From Comamonadaceae bacterium (lineage in GTDB: Bacteria > Pseudomonadota > Gammaproteobacteria > Burkholderiales > Burkholderiaceae): a stretch of 10,802 nucleotides of DNA. Shown piece after piece: positions 1 through 8,726 of the stretch (position 1 is its first letter; the number at the start of each line of letters is the position of its first letter). The notes beneath the pieces were generated by a model. The model made no database searches. It saw only the letters and a program-made list of their open reading frames with translations, and had not been told where the DNA came from. Location of the stretch: positions 1 through 10,802 of the forward strand of contig CANCGU010000074.1 of assembly GCA_947377705.1 (NCBI GenBank), written 5' to 3'. The position numbers and the translations under genes were made by a program.

Positions 1-1404
<1,404 letters not shown>

Positions 1405-1411
1405 CCTAGGT

Positions 1412-2623
1412 ATGAGCCAACACCCTTTGCCCGATCACCTGCACCTTGACACCTTGGCGGTGCGTGAGGCGGTGGATAAAAGCCAGTACGGTGAGAACTC
1501 CGAAGCTTTGTATTTGACATCGAGCTTTACACAGCCCGATTGCGAAACGGCGGCCCGTCGTTTTTCGGGTGAGCAAGATGGTTACATCTACTCGCGTTTC
1601 ACCAACCCCACCACGGACAGCATGGAGCGCCGCTTGGCTGCCCTAGAAGGTGCTGAAGCTTGCATTGGCACAGCCAGCGGCATGGCGGCGGTGTTATTGC
1701 TATGCATGGGTTTGCTCAAAAGTGGCGACCATGTGGTGTGCTCGCGCTCGGTGTTTGGCTCGACCATGAAGCTGCTTGGCAGTGAGTTTGGCAAGTTTGG
1801 CGTGACAACCAGTTTTGTGTCGCAAACCGATTTGGTGGAATGGAAAAACGCCATCACGCCCAACACCAAACTGCTGTTTGCCGAAACCCCCACCAATCCG
1901 CTGACCGAGGTGTGCGACATCCGGGCGTTGGCTGATATTGCGCATGCCGCAGGCGCCTTGCTGGCCGTAGACAATTGTTTTTGTACCCCCGCGTTGCAAC
2001 GCCCCATCGATTTGGGTGCGGACATCGTGGTGCACTCGGGTACCAAATATTTGGATGGCCAAGGTCGTGTCATCGCGGGCGCTTTGTGCGGCAGCCACGA
2101 ACTCATCACTAAAACTTTCATTCCTGTCATGCGCAGCGCGGGCATGAGCCTGTCGCCCTTTAATGCATGGGTGGTTTTGAAAGGTTTAGAAACTCTGGGC
2201 ATTCGCATGGAAGCCCAGTGCCAACGCGCTTTGGAGATGGCCAAATGGCTGGAAGCACACCCCAAAGTTGCGCGTGTTTACTACCCAGGCTTGCCTAGCC
2301 ATCCGCAGCACGAGCTTGCGATGAAACAGCAATCGGGCAAGGGAGGCGCAGTGGTGGCGTTTGATGTCCATGGCAGCACGCCTGCCGAAGGTCGCAAAAA
2401 CGCTTTTCACGTCATTGACAGCACACGCTTGATGTCCGTCACGGCCAATTTGGGGGATGTGAAAACCATCATTACCCAGCCTGCCAGTACCTCACACGGT
2501 CGTCTGACCGAAGAACAGCGCTTAGCGGCAGGCATTCAGCAACACCTGATTCGTGTGGCTGTTGGCCTCGAACATTTAGATGACCTGAAGGCCGATTTGT
2601 CGCGCGGCCTCGATACCCTTTGA
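1412..2623 (+). CDS. metZ: O-succinylhomoserine sulfhydrylase MetZ
   Basis: This is a 403-residue PLP enzyme of the Cys/Met metabolism family. MetZ condenses O-succinylhomoserine with sulfide to make homocysteine, the direct-sulfhydrylation route to methionine. Visible signatures are [10 protein letters not shown] (residues 58-67, cofactor phosphate and substrate contacts), AVDNCFCTP with the PLP-ring Asp (D187), and [11 protein letters not shown] with the Schiff-base lysine at K212. The GQGR after the lysine is typical of MetZ. The C-terminal [12 protein letters not shown] and [10 protein letters not shown] segments are also family hallmarks. An upstream in-frame ATG at 1340 lies inside purF and would add 24 unrelated residues. 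The ATG at 1412 gives a normal N-terminus and has GGAG (1398-1401) 10 nt upstream, overlapping the purF stop. The 7-nt gap implies co-transcription and probably translational coupling with purF. A related cystathionine synthase or lyase is less likely given the motif set. Confidence 0.94.
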   Translation: MSQHPLPDHLHLDTLAVREAVDKSQYGENSEALYLTSSFTQPDCETAARRFSGEQDGYIYSRFTNPTTDSMERRLAALEGAEACIGTASGMAAVLLLCMGLLKSGDHVVCSRSVFGSTMKLLGSEFGKFGVTTSFVSQTDLVEWKNAITPNTKLLFAETPTNPLTEVCDIRALADIAHAAGALLAVDNCFCTPALQRPIDLGADIVVHSGTKYLDGQGRVIAGALCGSHELITKTFIPVMRSAGMSLSPFNAWVVLKGLETLGIRMEAQCQRALEMAKWLEAHPKVARVYYPGLPSHPQHELAMKQQSGKGGAVVAFDVHGSTPAEGRKNAFHVIDSTRLMSVTANLGDVKTIITQPASTSHGRLTEEQRLAAGIQQHLIRVAVGLEHLDDLKADLSRGLDTL

Positions 2624-2636
2624 TTTCACTTTCTGC

Positions 2637-4025
2637 ATGACCAAAATTCGTACCCGCTTCGCGCCGTCACCCACTGGCTTTATTCACCTCGGCAATATTC
2701 GCTCGGCTTTGTACCCATGGGCATTTGCCCGTGCCACCGGTGGCGACTTTATTTTGCGCATTGAAGACACCGATCTTGAGCGCTCTAACCAAGCCTCGGT
2801 CGACGTGATCATTGAAGGCATGAAGTGGTTGGGTCTCGACCACGACGAAGGCCCGTTCTACCAAATGCAACGCATGGACCGTTACAAGGCTGTGTTGGAG
2901 GAGCTCAAAGCCGGTGGCCATGTGTACCCCTGCTACATGAGCATGGAAGAGCTCGACGCCCTGCGCGAACAGCAGATGGCCAACAAAGAAAAGCCACGCT
3001 ACAACGGCACATGGCGCCCAGAGCCAGGCAAGACATTGCCTCCAATTCCTGAAGGCGTGAAGCCTGTGCTGCGCTTTAAAAACCCGCAAAGCGGCTCGGT
3101 CGTGTGGGAAGACAAGGTCAAAGGCCGAATCGAAATTAGCAACGACGAATTGGACGATTTGGTCATTGCCCGCCCAGACGGCACGCCTACTTACAACTTT
3201 TGCGTGGTGGTGGACGACATCGACATGGCCATCACCCACGTCATTCGTGGTGACGACCATGTGAACAACACGCCACGTCAAATCAACATCTTCAAAGCGC
3301 TGGGCAAAGAAACACCTGTGTACGCCCATTTGCCCACCGTGCTCAATGAGCAAGGCGAGAAGATGAGCAAGCGAAATGGCGCCAAAGCTGTGACGCAATA
3401 CCGCGACGAAGGCTACTTGCCCGATGCCATGGTCAACTACTTGGCTCGCTTGGGCTGGAGCCACGGCGACGACGAAATTTTCAGCCGTGCTCAGTTCTTA
3501 GAGTGGTTCAACCTTGACCACCTCGGCCGTAGCGCTGCGCAGTTTGACGAAGCCAAGCTCAAGTGGGTCAATGCCCAACATCTGAAAGCCATGGCTGACG
3601 ATGCGCTGGCACCTTTGGTCAGCGCCGAACTCGCCAAGCGCGGCATCATCGCAGATGGCCGCTTGCCTGCAATTTGCGGCTTGTTCAAAGATCGCTGTGA
3701 CACCTTGTTGGTCTTGGCCGATTGGGCCATGGCGTTCTACAACGACGTGATTCCGCAAGCCGACGATGTGGCTAAGCACATCACGCCTGCCGTGTTACCG
3801 GCACTGGATGCCTTGGCTGCAAAACTAAACGCAGTGGCTGAGTGGAGCGTTGTGAATGTCAGCGCCGCATTCAAAGAGGTGCTGACAGAGCAGGGCTTGA
3901 AAATGCCCCAACTCGCCATGCCTGTTCGCGTGTTGGTGATGGGGACCCCTCAAACACCATCGGTCGATGCCGTGCTTTGGCTGTGTGGAAAAGAAAAAGT
4001 TTTGTCACGTTTGACCAAACGCTGA
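2637..4025 (+). CDS. gltX: Glutamyl-tRNA synthetase GltX
   Basis: A 462-residue class I aminoacyl-tRNA synthetase that charges tRNA-Glu with glutamate. The N-terminus [14 protein letters not shown] holds the HIGH-type ATP motif as HLGN (residues 17-20). The second class I signature is intact as KMSKR (242-246). IEDTDLERS and [14 protein letters not shown] are standard catalytic-domain segments, and the C-terminal anticodon-binding domain is complete. Its length is close to the E. coli enzyme (471). The zinc-binding cluster of E. coli GluRS looks degraded: C99 is kept, but the next Cys position is Met101 and the following site reads YNGTW without Cys. No convincing Shine-Dalgarno is visible in the 13 pyrimidine-rich bases between the metZ stop and this ATG, so initiation may depend on coupling to metZ. 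The start is nevertheless supported by alignment of [14 protein letters not shown] with the family. A tRNA-Glu gene lies about 150 bp downstream. Confidence 0.97.
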   Translation: MTKIRTRFAPSPTGFIHLGNIRSALYPWAFARATGGDFILRIEDTDLERSNQASVDVIIEGMKWLGLDHDEGPFYQMQRMDRYKAVLEELKAGGHVYPCYMSMEELDALREQQMANKEKPRYNGTWRPEPGKTLPPIPEGVKPVLRFKNPQSGSVVWEDKVKGRIEISNDELDDLVIARPDGTPTYNFCVVVDDIDMAITHVIRGDDHVNNTPRQINIFKALGKETPVYAHLPTVLNEQGEKMSKRNGAKAVTQYRDEGYLPDAMVNYLARLGWSHGDDEIFSRAQFLEWFNLDHLGRSAAQFDEAKLKWVNAQHLKAMADDALAPLVSAELAKRGIIADGRLPAICGLFKDRCDTLLVLADWAMAFYNDVIPQADDVAKHITPAVLPALDALAAKLNAVAEWSVVNVSAAFKEVLTEQGLKMPQLAMPVRVLVMGTPQTPSVDAVLWLCGKEKVLSRLTKR

Positions 4026-4040
4026 AAAATTAGCTATACT
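4011..4040 (+). promoter_or_regulatory. Putative sigma70 promoter for the tRNA cluster
   Basis: A TTGACC -35-like hexamer (4011-4016) and a TATACT -10-like hexamer (4035-4040) are separated by 18 bp. Transcription would begin around 4047, about 13 nt before tRNA-Ala. The -35 element lies within the last codons of gltX, so the tRNAs could be transcribed independently of the purF-metZ-gltX transcript or in addition to it. The bases after the -10 are not GC-rich, so the classic stringent-control discriminator is not evident. Assigned from sequence match and position only. Confidence 0.6.
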
Positions 4041-4059
4041 ATGTTTCTCGACACCCAAC

Positions 4060-4135
<76 letters not shown>

Positions 4136-4149
4136 CTGAGTGTTGAGTA

Positions 4150-4163
4150 GATTCGAAAGAATC
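4150..4163 (+). other. GAAA-capped hairpin in the tRNA-Ala/tRNA-Glu spacer
   Basis: The 40-nt spacer contains GATTC (4150-4154), the tetraloop GAAA (4155-4158) and GAATC (4159-4163), a perfect 5-bp stem with a GNRA-type loop. In the polycistronic precursor this would form a compact hairpin between the two tRNAs, possibly helping to position processing nucleases. The function is inferred from location only. Confidence 0.45.
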
Positions 4164-4175
4164 AGTCCAGGTTTT

Positions 4176-4251
4176 GACCCTATCGTCTAGAGGCCTAGGA
4201 CATCACCCTTTCACGGTGAGTACCGGGGTTCGAATCCCCGTAGGGTCGCCA
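4176..4251 (+). tRNA. tRNA-Glu (anticodon TTC)
   Basis: A 76-nt cloverleaf with encoded CCA (4249-4251). The acceptor stem pairs GACCCTA (4176-4182) with TAGGGTC (4241-4247). The anticodon stem is TCACC/GGTGA around the loop CTTTCAC, with TTC at 4210-4212, decoding GAA and GAG. The T arm is CGGGG-TTCGAAT-CCCCG. This is the substrate of the GltX enzyme encoded just upstream and is also the glutamate donor for tetrapyrrole synthesis in proteobacteria. Confidence 0.97.
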
Positions 4252-4257
4252 AGTTTT

Positions 4258-4307
4258 GTAGCACTTGGCTTTGCTTGCGAAAGCAGCGAAGCGAAAGTTA
4301 CAGCTAC
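4258..4307 (+). other. Spacer stem-loop between tRNA-Glu and tRNA-Asp
   Basis: The spacer can fold with an outer GTAGC/GCTAC pairing (4258-4262 with 4303-4307). Inside it is a 9-bp helix with one bulged T (4275): CTTTGC plus TGC pairs with GCA plus GCGAAG around a GAAA loop (4279-4282), with one G-U wobble. It resembles the smaller GAAA-capped hairpin in the preceding spacer. A role in tRNA precursor processing is plausible but not shown by the sequence. Confidence 0.4.
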
Positions 4308-4309
4308 CA

Positions 4310-4386
4310 GGAGTGGTAGTTCAGTTGGTTAGAATACCGGCCTGTCACGCCGGGGGTCGCGGGTTCGAGTCCCGTCCACTCCGCCA
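4310..4386 (+). tRNA. tRNA-Asp (anticodon GTC)
   Basis: A 77-nt cloverleaf with encoded CCA (4384-4386). The acceptor stem pairs GGAGTGG (4310-4316) with CCACTCC (4376-4382), followed by the G73 discriminator, an aspartate identity base. The anticodon stem CCGGC/GCCGG encloses the loop CTGTCAC with GTC at 4344-4346, decoding GAC and GAU. The T arm is GCGGG-TTCGAGT-CCCGT. Last gene of the cluster; the terminator begins 7 nt further on. Confidence 0.97.
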
Positions 4387-4392
4387 TATAAG

Positions 4393-4430
4393 AAGCCTAA
4401 GTAGTTGATCTACTTAGGCTTTTTTCTTTT
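4393..4430 (+). terminator. Strong intrinsic terminator after tRNA-Asp
   Basis: A perfect 12-bp stem pairs AAGCCTAAGTAG (4393-4404) with CTACTTAGGCTT (4410-4421) around the 5-nt loop TTGAT, followed by TTTTCTTTT. This is a textbook Rho-independent terminator for the + strand tRNA transcript. It also lies 26 bp beyond the stop codon of the convergent hydrolase gene. Read on the - strand the stem is followed by CTTCTTATAT, a poor U-tract, so it may give only partial termination of the catabolic operon. No other terminator is seen between the convergent units. Confidence 0.9.
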
Positions 4431-4455
4431 GACTTGGTGTCGAGGCCTTACTGGG

Positions 4456-5328
4456 CTAGTTTTGCTTATCAGGGCGCATCAATGCCATTGTTGTTTGAAA
4501 CAAATGACTTTGCGGATCCATCCAATCAAGCACGATGTTGAAGTGGTTGCGTTGCGGTGCCTCATGCCAGATGACGTGATTACCTTGGGCGCTGCAAGCG
4601 TCAGCGTAGTCACTGGATTGACGTTTGAATTCACCTGTGTCGCGCTCTGCCACGGCGACATATAGGGGTAGTCGAGGGTCAGGTAAGTGGTGCATCGGGC
4701 TCAAGGCCTTGGCTTCTGGCTCGCTCATGTTTAGCCAAGTGTTGGGTAAGCACCTTTGTACTGGTTCGAGGTCGTAGAGACCACTCAGCAACACACCGCC
4801 TTGGAGCGACGAGGGCAACAAACCACATTCAGCCTGCCAAGCTGGCGCGAGCAGCATGGCTGCTAAGTGCGCACCCGCGGAGCTACCTGCTAGCACGGTG
4901 CGTTGTGGCGCAATGCCGTACTGAGTTGCATCGTTGAGCAACCAAGTCACAGCACATTGGCATTGCCTGACGATGTGTGCCAGCGTTGCCTCTGGTGCCA
5001 AGGTGTAATTGATGGCCGCCACGGCGACACCGTGTGCGGTGAACTGCTGCGCCATAAACACAGAGTCTTGGCTGTGCAAAGCACGCCAGTAGCCCCCATG
5101 AATGAACACCAACAAGGGCGCATCGGGTTGGCCTGCAACGGGGAACAGGTCCAAGGTTTCATCGGGTCCGCTGCCATAAGCAACATCACGCCAGCTAGGC
5201 GTGAGCTCGTACATAGGCGTTGATGCGTCTCGGTAGGCTTTGAGTTCAGCCGCAATGTCGGGCACGGTGGCGCGTGCATCGTATTGGTGCTCTAAGTCGG
5301 CCTGCGGCCATGTGCGCCAATCAGACAC
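4456..5328 (-). CDS. Alpha/beta hydrolase, arylformamidase-like (HGGYW family)
   Basis: A 290-residue cytoplasmic hydrolase with no signal peptide. FIHGGYW (residues 75-81) provides the oxyanion hole, GSSAG (148-152) holds the nucleophile S150, D230 in AERD is the likely acid, and H262 in RNHFNI is the likely base. HGGYW together with the SAGAH context resembles eukaryotic-type kynurenine formamidase (AFMID/Bna7) and related N-acylanthranilate amidases more than ordinary lipases. The start is a GTG at 5328, overlapping the livF stop by 8 nt. AAGGA lies 9 nt upstream and the next Met is residue 39, so GTG is well supported. It is the last gene of the operon that encodes 3-hydroxyanthranilate dioxygenase, which suggests a substrate such as an N-formyl or N-acyl aminobenzoate. 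An unrelated carboxylesterase cannot be excluded. Confidence 0.8.
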   Translation of the reverse strand: MSDWRTWPQADLEHQYDARATVPDIAAELKAYRDASTPMYELTPSWRDVAYGSGPDETLDLFPVAGQPDAPLLVFIHGGYWRALHSQDSVFMAQQFTAHGVAVAAINYTLAPEATLAHIVRQCQCAVTWLLNDATQYGIAPQRTVLAGSSAGAHLAAMLLAPAWQAECGLLPSSLQGGVLLSGLYDLEPVQRCLPNTWLNMSEPEAKALSPMHHLPDPRLPLYVAVAERDTGEFKRQSSDYADACSAQGNHVIWHEAPQRNHFNIVLDWMDPQSHLFQTTMALMRPDKQN

Positions 5329-6037
5329 CGAGGCTGTCCTTGAGTTCGTGGCGTGCAGCCATCAGGCTGTCAGAACTGCCGTGCCAAATGGTTTGCCCTT
5401 TTTCCAAGATGAAATGGGTGTCCGCCAAGCGCATCAGGGGCACTAGGTTTTTGTCGATGACCAGTACAGACAAACCCGACTGTTTGAGGGTTTGTAAACA
5501 GTGCCAAATTTCGGCACGTACCAAGGGAGCCAAGCCCTCAGTGGCTTCATCCAAGATGAGTAAACGCGGGTTGGTCATCAATGCGCGACCAATGGCCAAC
5601 ATTTGTTGCTCGCCCCCAGACAAGTTAGCGCCAAGGTTGCCTGCACGTTCTTGGAGACGTGGGAACAATTCATAAACGCGAGCCAACGTCCAAGGTTCGG
5701 GCTGGTTCAAACTGTTGTGTGCGGTGGCCACCAAGTTTTCATAGACCGTGAGGTTGGCAAACACTTGGCGTTGCTCAGGCACCAGGCCAATACCCAAGCG
5801 TGCGATTTGGTGTGATGGCAGGTGGGTGATGTCTTGACCTGCAAACACAATACGCCCTTGACGCGGGGGCATGATGCCCATGATCGAACGCACGGTGGTG
5901 GTTTTGCCCATGCCGTTGCGTCCGAGCAAGGTAACAAATTCACCCTCTGCCACGGTCAGGCTGGCACCAAACAAGGCTTGTGCATCGCCGTAACAAGTTT
6001 CCAGGTCGTGGACCTGCAGCAAAGACGTTGCGCTCAT
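5321..6037 (-). CDS. livF: ABC importer ATPase, LivF type
   Basis: A 238-residue nucleotide-binding subunit of a branched-chain-amino-acid-type (HAAT) importer. Walker A is GRNGMGKT (39-46), the ABC signature LSGGEQQ (139-145), and Walker B LLILDEATEGLAP with catalytic E164. At the H-loop the family VEQN or VEHD reads IDKN (194-197), placing Lys196 where LivG has the switch histidine. ATG at 6037 has AGGAG about 10 nt upstream and overlaps the livG stop by 4 nt (ATGA). It pairs with LivG to power LivH/LivM at the inner face of the membrane. Substrates of this family extend beyond amino acids to aromatic acids, urea and amides, so Liv names the family here and not the cargo. Confidence 0.92.
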   Translation of the reverse strand: MSATSLLQVHDLETCYGDAQALFGASLTVAEGEFVTLLGRNGMGKTTTVRSIMGIMPPRQGRIVFAGQDITHLPSHQIARLGIGLVPEQRQVFANLTVYENLVATAHNSLNQPEPWTLARVYELFPRLQERAGNLGANLSGGEQQMLAIGRALMTNPRLLILDEATEGLAPLVRAEIWHCLQTLKQSGLSVLVIDKNLVPLMRLADTHFILEKGQTIWHGSSDSLMAARHELKDSLGV

Positions 6038-6801
6038 TCGGGTAGCTCCTCGTCACCCAAGTAAGCGGTACGAACTTCCGGGTGTTGGCGAATATCTTCG
6101 GGTTTGCCGCTGGCAATGATGGCGCCGTTGACCAGCACAGAGATGGTGTCAGCCAAGGCAAAGACGGCATGCATATCGTGCTCGACCAACAACAGCGTGT
6201 ATTGGCCTTTGAGGCCGGCTAGTAAGTCAACCACCTTCATCGATTCTTGGTGGCTCATACCTGCCATGGGTTCGTCCAACAAAAGCACCTTGGGTTGACT
6301 CACCAGCACCATGGCCAGTTCCAATTGGCGACGTTCGCCATGCGCCAGGTCGGACACGCGTTGGCTGATGCGGTGGCTCAAACCCGCTTGGGCAATCGCA
6401 TGTTCTGCGGGGTCGACCAAATGCGTGCGTTTCAGCAGCGCACGCCAAGCGTCAAAGCTGTGTCCAGCATGGGCTTGTTTGGCCAAGGCCACACATTCCA
6501 GCACGGTGAATTCAGGAAACGCCGAAGAAATTTGGTACGAGCGTGCCAAACCTCGCAAGGCACGTTCAGCTGCGGGCAGGGGCGTGACGCACTCGCCTTG
6601 CAAAAACACATCACCACTGTCAGGCTGGAGTTCTCCGCCCAGTTGCCCAATGAGTGTGGTTTTGCCGGCACCGTTAGGGCCAATGATGGCATGCAACTCG
6701 CCACGGGCCAGGCGCAGGCTAACGTTGTCGGTGGCCAGCAAGCCGCCGTAGCGTTTGACCAAGGCTTGCGTTTGGAGGGGCGCTGTGCTGTTGGAAGTCA
6801 T
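6034..6801 (-). CDS. livG: ABC importer ATPase, LivG type
   Basis: A 255-residue ATPase. Walker A is GPNGAGKT (41-48), and the signature is the LivG-style LAHGERRQLE (152-161) in place of LSGGQ. Walker B is VLLLDEPMAGM with E177, and the H-loop VEHDM has His208. The C-terminal HPEVRTAYLGD is characteristic of LivG. The frame is open 12 codons further upstream into livM, but the ATG at 6801 overlaps the livM stop as ATGA and has AAAGGA about 7 nt before it, so 6801 is chosen. It forms the second half of the ATPase pair with LivF, joined by another ATGA overlap. Unlike LivF, all its catalytic motifs look canonical. Confidence 0.93.
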   Translation of the reverse strand: MTSNSTAPLQTQALVKRYGGLLATDNVSLRLARGELHAIIGPNGAGKTTLIGQLGGELQPDSGDVFLQGECVTPLPAAERALRGLARSYQISSAFPEFTVLECVALAKQAHAGHSFDAWRALLKRTHLVDPAEHAIAQAGLSHRISQRVSDLAHGERRQLELAMVLVSQPKVLLLDEPMAGMSHQESMKVVDLLAGLKGQYTLLLVEHDMHAVFALADTISVLVNGAIIASGKPEDIRQHPEVRTAYLGDEELPE

Positions 6802-7760
6802 GGCTGTTCCTTTGCTTGGGCATGGCGCGCATCCCAATCCAATGCCAAGCCGTACAAGCCGCGCCGCGCAAGCAGCACCACCAACACAATCAGTGGTCCT
6901 AGGATGATGGGCCAGTGCTCTGTCATGCCTTTGAGTAGTTCTTCACAGCCCAACAGCGTCAAGGCGCCCACCAACGGACCTAGCACGGTGCCCATGCCAC
7001 CTAGCACCACCATCACAATGAGTTCGCCAGACACGGTCCACGCCAGATACGCGGGTGAGGCGTAACCGGTGAGGTTGGCGTACAAAAAGCCTGCCACACC
7101 GGCGATCACACACGACAGCACATAGGCGCTGAGTTTGTAGCGCAGGGTGTGAAAACCCAAGGCGTTCATGCGCCGCTCGTTCATGCGACACGCTTGCAGC
7201 ACCATGCCAAAGGGGGCTTGCACCATGTGCTGCGTCCACACGACCACCGCCAGCACGCAGGCAAAGGCGGTGTAGTAAAGCGTGAGGGGTGCGCCCATGT
7301 TCAATCCGACCAGGTTGCTGCGCAAGGAGATCGATAAGCCATCATCCCCGCCGTACTGTTTGAGGCTCACGAATAAGTAGTAAAACATTTGGGCGAACGC
7401 CAAGGTGATCATGATGAAGCCAATGCCACTCGTTCGCAGCGATACCCAGCCCGTTGCGAGCCCCACCACCGCACACAGCACGATTGTGATGAGCAATTGC
7501 AGGGCGCCGTTGTCGACGCCATGGCTGGCCAAAATGCCGACGCTGTAAGCCCCAAGCCCTAAGTACAAGGCATGCCCAAAACTGACCATGCCGCCAAAGC
7601 CGAGCACGATGTTTAAGCTGAGTGCGGCCAAGGCCAGTACCAAGGCGCGGGTAGAAAACGTCAGCAAGAAGGGCTCTTCTAACCAACGCGCATACAAAGG
7701 CAGCAACGCTAAGGTAAGCAAAAGGCCGGTGGTGATGACCAACGTGAGGCGTGTTTTCAT
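6798..7760 (-). CDS. livM: ABC importer permease, LivM type
   Basis: A 320-residue, highly hydrophobic inner-membrane permease with many predicted transmembrane segments. Family features include ALSLNIVLGFGGMVSFGH near the N-terminus, SLRTSGIGFIMITLAFAQMF, RMNERRMNALGF, the cytoplasmic coupling segment around ERRMNALGFHTLRYK, and VLGGMGTVLGPLVGA near the C-terminus. The frame is open 21 codons upstream of 7760, but those residues are hydrophilic and lie inside livH. The ATG at 7760 forms an ATGA overlap with the livH stop and begins MKTRLTLV followed directly by a membrane helix. No clear Shine-Dalgarno precedes it, so translation is probably coupled to livH. It forms the translocation pore with LivH. 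Confidence 0.92.
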   Translation of the reverse strand: MKTRLTLVITTGLLLTLALLPLYARWLEEPFLLTFSTRALVLALAALSLNIVLGFGGMVSFGHALYLGLGAYSVGILASHGVDNGALQLLITIVLCAVVGLATGWVSLRTSGIGFIMITLAFAQMFYYLFVSLKQYGGDDGLSISLRSNLVGLNMGAPLTLYYTAFACVLAVVVWTQHMVQAPFGMVLQACRMNERRMNALGFHTLRYKLSAYVLSCVIAGVAGFLYANLTGYASPAYLAWTVSGELIVMVVLGGMGTVLGPLVGALTLLGCEELLKGMTEHWPIILGPLIVLVVLLARRGLYGLALDWDARHAQAKEQP

Positions 7761-8677
7761 TTGTTTTTCACGGGAAACAAGCCTTGTGGGCGTAGGGCTA
7801 ACACAGTGGCCATGAACACGCACGTCAGCATGGAGGCGATGGCAGGTCCTGCCGCTTGGGCGCTGCTGCGGTCAATGAACTCACGCAGCAGCATAGGCAA
7901 AAAGGCGCGACCCGCTGTGTCGATCAATCCCACCATCAAGGCTGCATAGAAAGCGCCTTGCACCGAACCAATGCCACCAATCACGATGACGATCATGACC
8001 AAAATCAAAATAGGCTCACCCATACCGGGTTGTACTGACAAGATGGGGCTGCTCATCAAGCCCGCCAAACCGGCCAATGCGCCGCCGAGTGAAAACACCA
8101 AGGCGTTGAGCAAGCGGATGTTCACGCCTAAAGCGGCCACCATGGTGGGGTTGAGTGAGCCTGCGCGAATCAACATGCCCACCCGTGTTTTGGCAATCAG
8201 CAGGTAGCAACCCAGAGCCGCCATCAAGCCTGCGCCGATGATGGCAAAGCGATACATGGGATACATCACTCCCAAGATATCGAGCGTCCCCGACAAGGCG
8301 GGGGGCACGTTCATGTAAGAGGGCGATGCACCCCATACCCAACGTGCCAGCTCATTGAAAAACAAAATCAGACCAAAGGTGGCCAGAACATGGTCGAGGT
8401 GGTCCCGCGCATACAAGCGCCGTGCCACCACCCATTCCACCAATGCGGCCAACAAGCCGCCACCCACCACGGCTGCCACGCCGGCCGCGAGAAAGGAGTC
8501 GGTGGCTGCATACACGGTCGCCGCAAAGTAGGCGCCCATCATGTAGAGGCAGCCGTGCGCTAAGTTGACGAAACTCATGATGCCAAACACGAGCGTCAAA
8601 CCCGCTGACAACATAAACAGCAATACCCCGAGTTGCAGGCCGTTGAGGAGTTGAATAAAGAACAGCGACGACGTCAT
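7757..8677 (-). CDS. livH: ABC importer permease, LivH type
   Basis: A 306-residue hydrophobic permease of the LivH family. The N-terminal segment QLLNGLQLGVLLFMLSAGLT and VFGIMSFVNLAHGCLYMMGA are family-typical. So are the central AALGVNIRLLNALVFSLGGA, VIVIGGIGSVQGAF and the closing ALRPQGLFP. ATG at 8677 is the first possible ATG, because an in-frame TAG lies two codons upstream. There is no good Shine-Dalgarno, and the start codon sits in the 3' arm of a perfect 8-bp hairpin (8671-8695). It follows the binding-protein gene by 49 nt and overlaps livM by 4 nt. With LivM it makes the heterodimeric channel. Confidence 0.93.
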   Translation of the reverse strand: MTSSLFFIQLLNGLQLGVLLFMLSAGLTLVFGIMSFVNLAHGCLYMMGAYFAATVYAATDSFLAAGVAAVVGGGLLAALVEWVVARRLYARDHLDHVLATFGLILFFNELARWVWGASPSYMNVPPALSGTLDILGVMYPMYRFAIIGAGLMAALGCYLLIAKTRVGMLIRAGSLNPTMVAALGVNIRLLNALVFSLGGALAGLAGLMSSPILSVQPGMGEPILILVMIVIVIGGIGSVQGAFYAALMVGLIDTAGRAFLPMLLREFIDRSSAQAAGPAIASMLTCVFMATVLALRPQGLFPVKNK

Positions 8678-8695
8678 GCGCTAAGCCCATGACGT
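8671..8695 (-). promoter_or_regulatory. Hairpin sequestering the livH start codon
   Basis: On the - strand ACGTCATG (8695-8688) is perfectly complementary to CATGACGT (8678-8671), separated by the 9-nt loop GGCTTAGCG. The livH ATG (8677-8675) lies inside the 3' arm, and no strong ribosome site is seen in the loop or nearby. In the mRNA this would hide the start codon. As DNA it is also a 25-bp inverted repeat that a dimeric regulator could bind. The structure is directly visible; its function is inferred. Confidence 0.5.
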
Positions 8696-8726
8696 GTCAC
8701 TGGTTCTATCGCGGTGAAAACCACCA

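Noticed and set aside
1588..2265. Open frame antisense to metZ (225 codons)
   Set aside because: Fully covered by metZ, with no motif support.
2667..3464. Long open frame antisense to gltX (265 codons)
   Set aside because: It lies wholly opposite a certain gene, its translation has no recognisable domain, and such frames are common opposite GC-biased coding sequence.
4360..4386. tRNA-Asp 3' end as an integration site marking the catabolic operon as an island
   Set aside because: No integrase gene and no second copy of the tRNA 3' end was seen in the window, and the base composition does not change noticeably across the boundary.
4405..4665. Possible small + strand gene after the tRNA cluster (86 codons)
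   Set aside because: It would start inside the terminator stem-loop and then runs opposite the hydrolase gene, with no Shine-Dalgarno or homology signal.
6802..6837. Upstream extension of livG (12 codons)
   Set aside because: The ATG at 6801 has AAAGGA close before it and an ATGA overlap with livM, so the longer form is not needed.
6247..7065. Long open frame antisense to livG and livM (272 codons)
   Set aside because: It spans the junction of two well-supported genes on the other strand and has a low-complexity, His/Gln-rich translation without motifs.
7761..7823. Upstream extension of livM (21 codons)
   Set aside because: The extra residues are hydrophilic and inside livH; the ATGA overlap at 7757-7760 fits the pattern of the neighbouring junctions.
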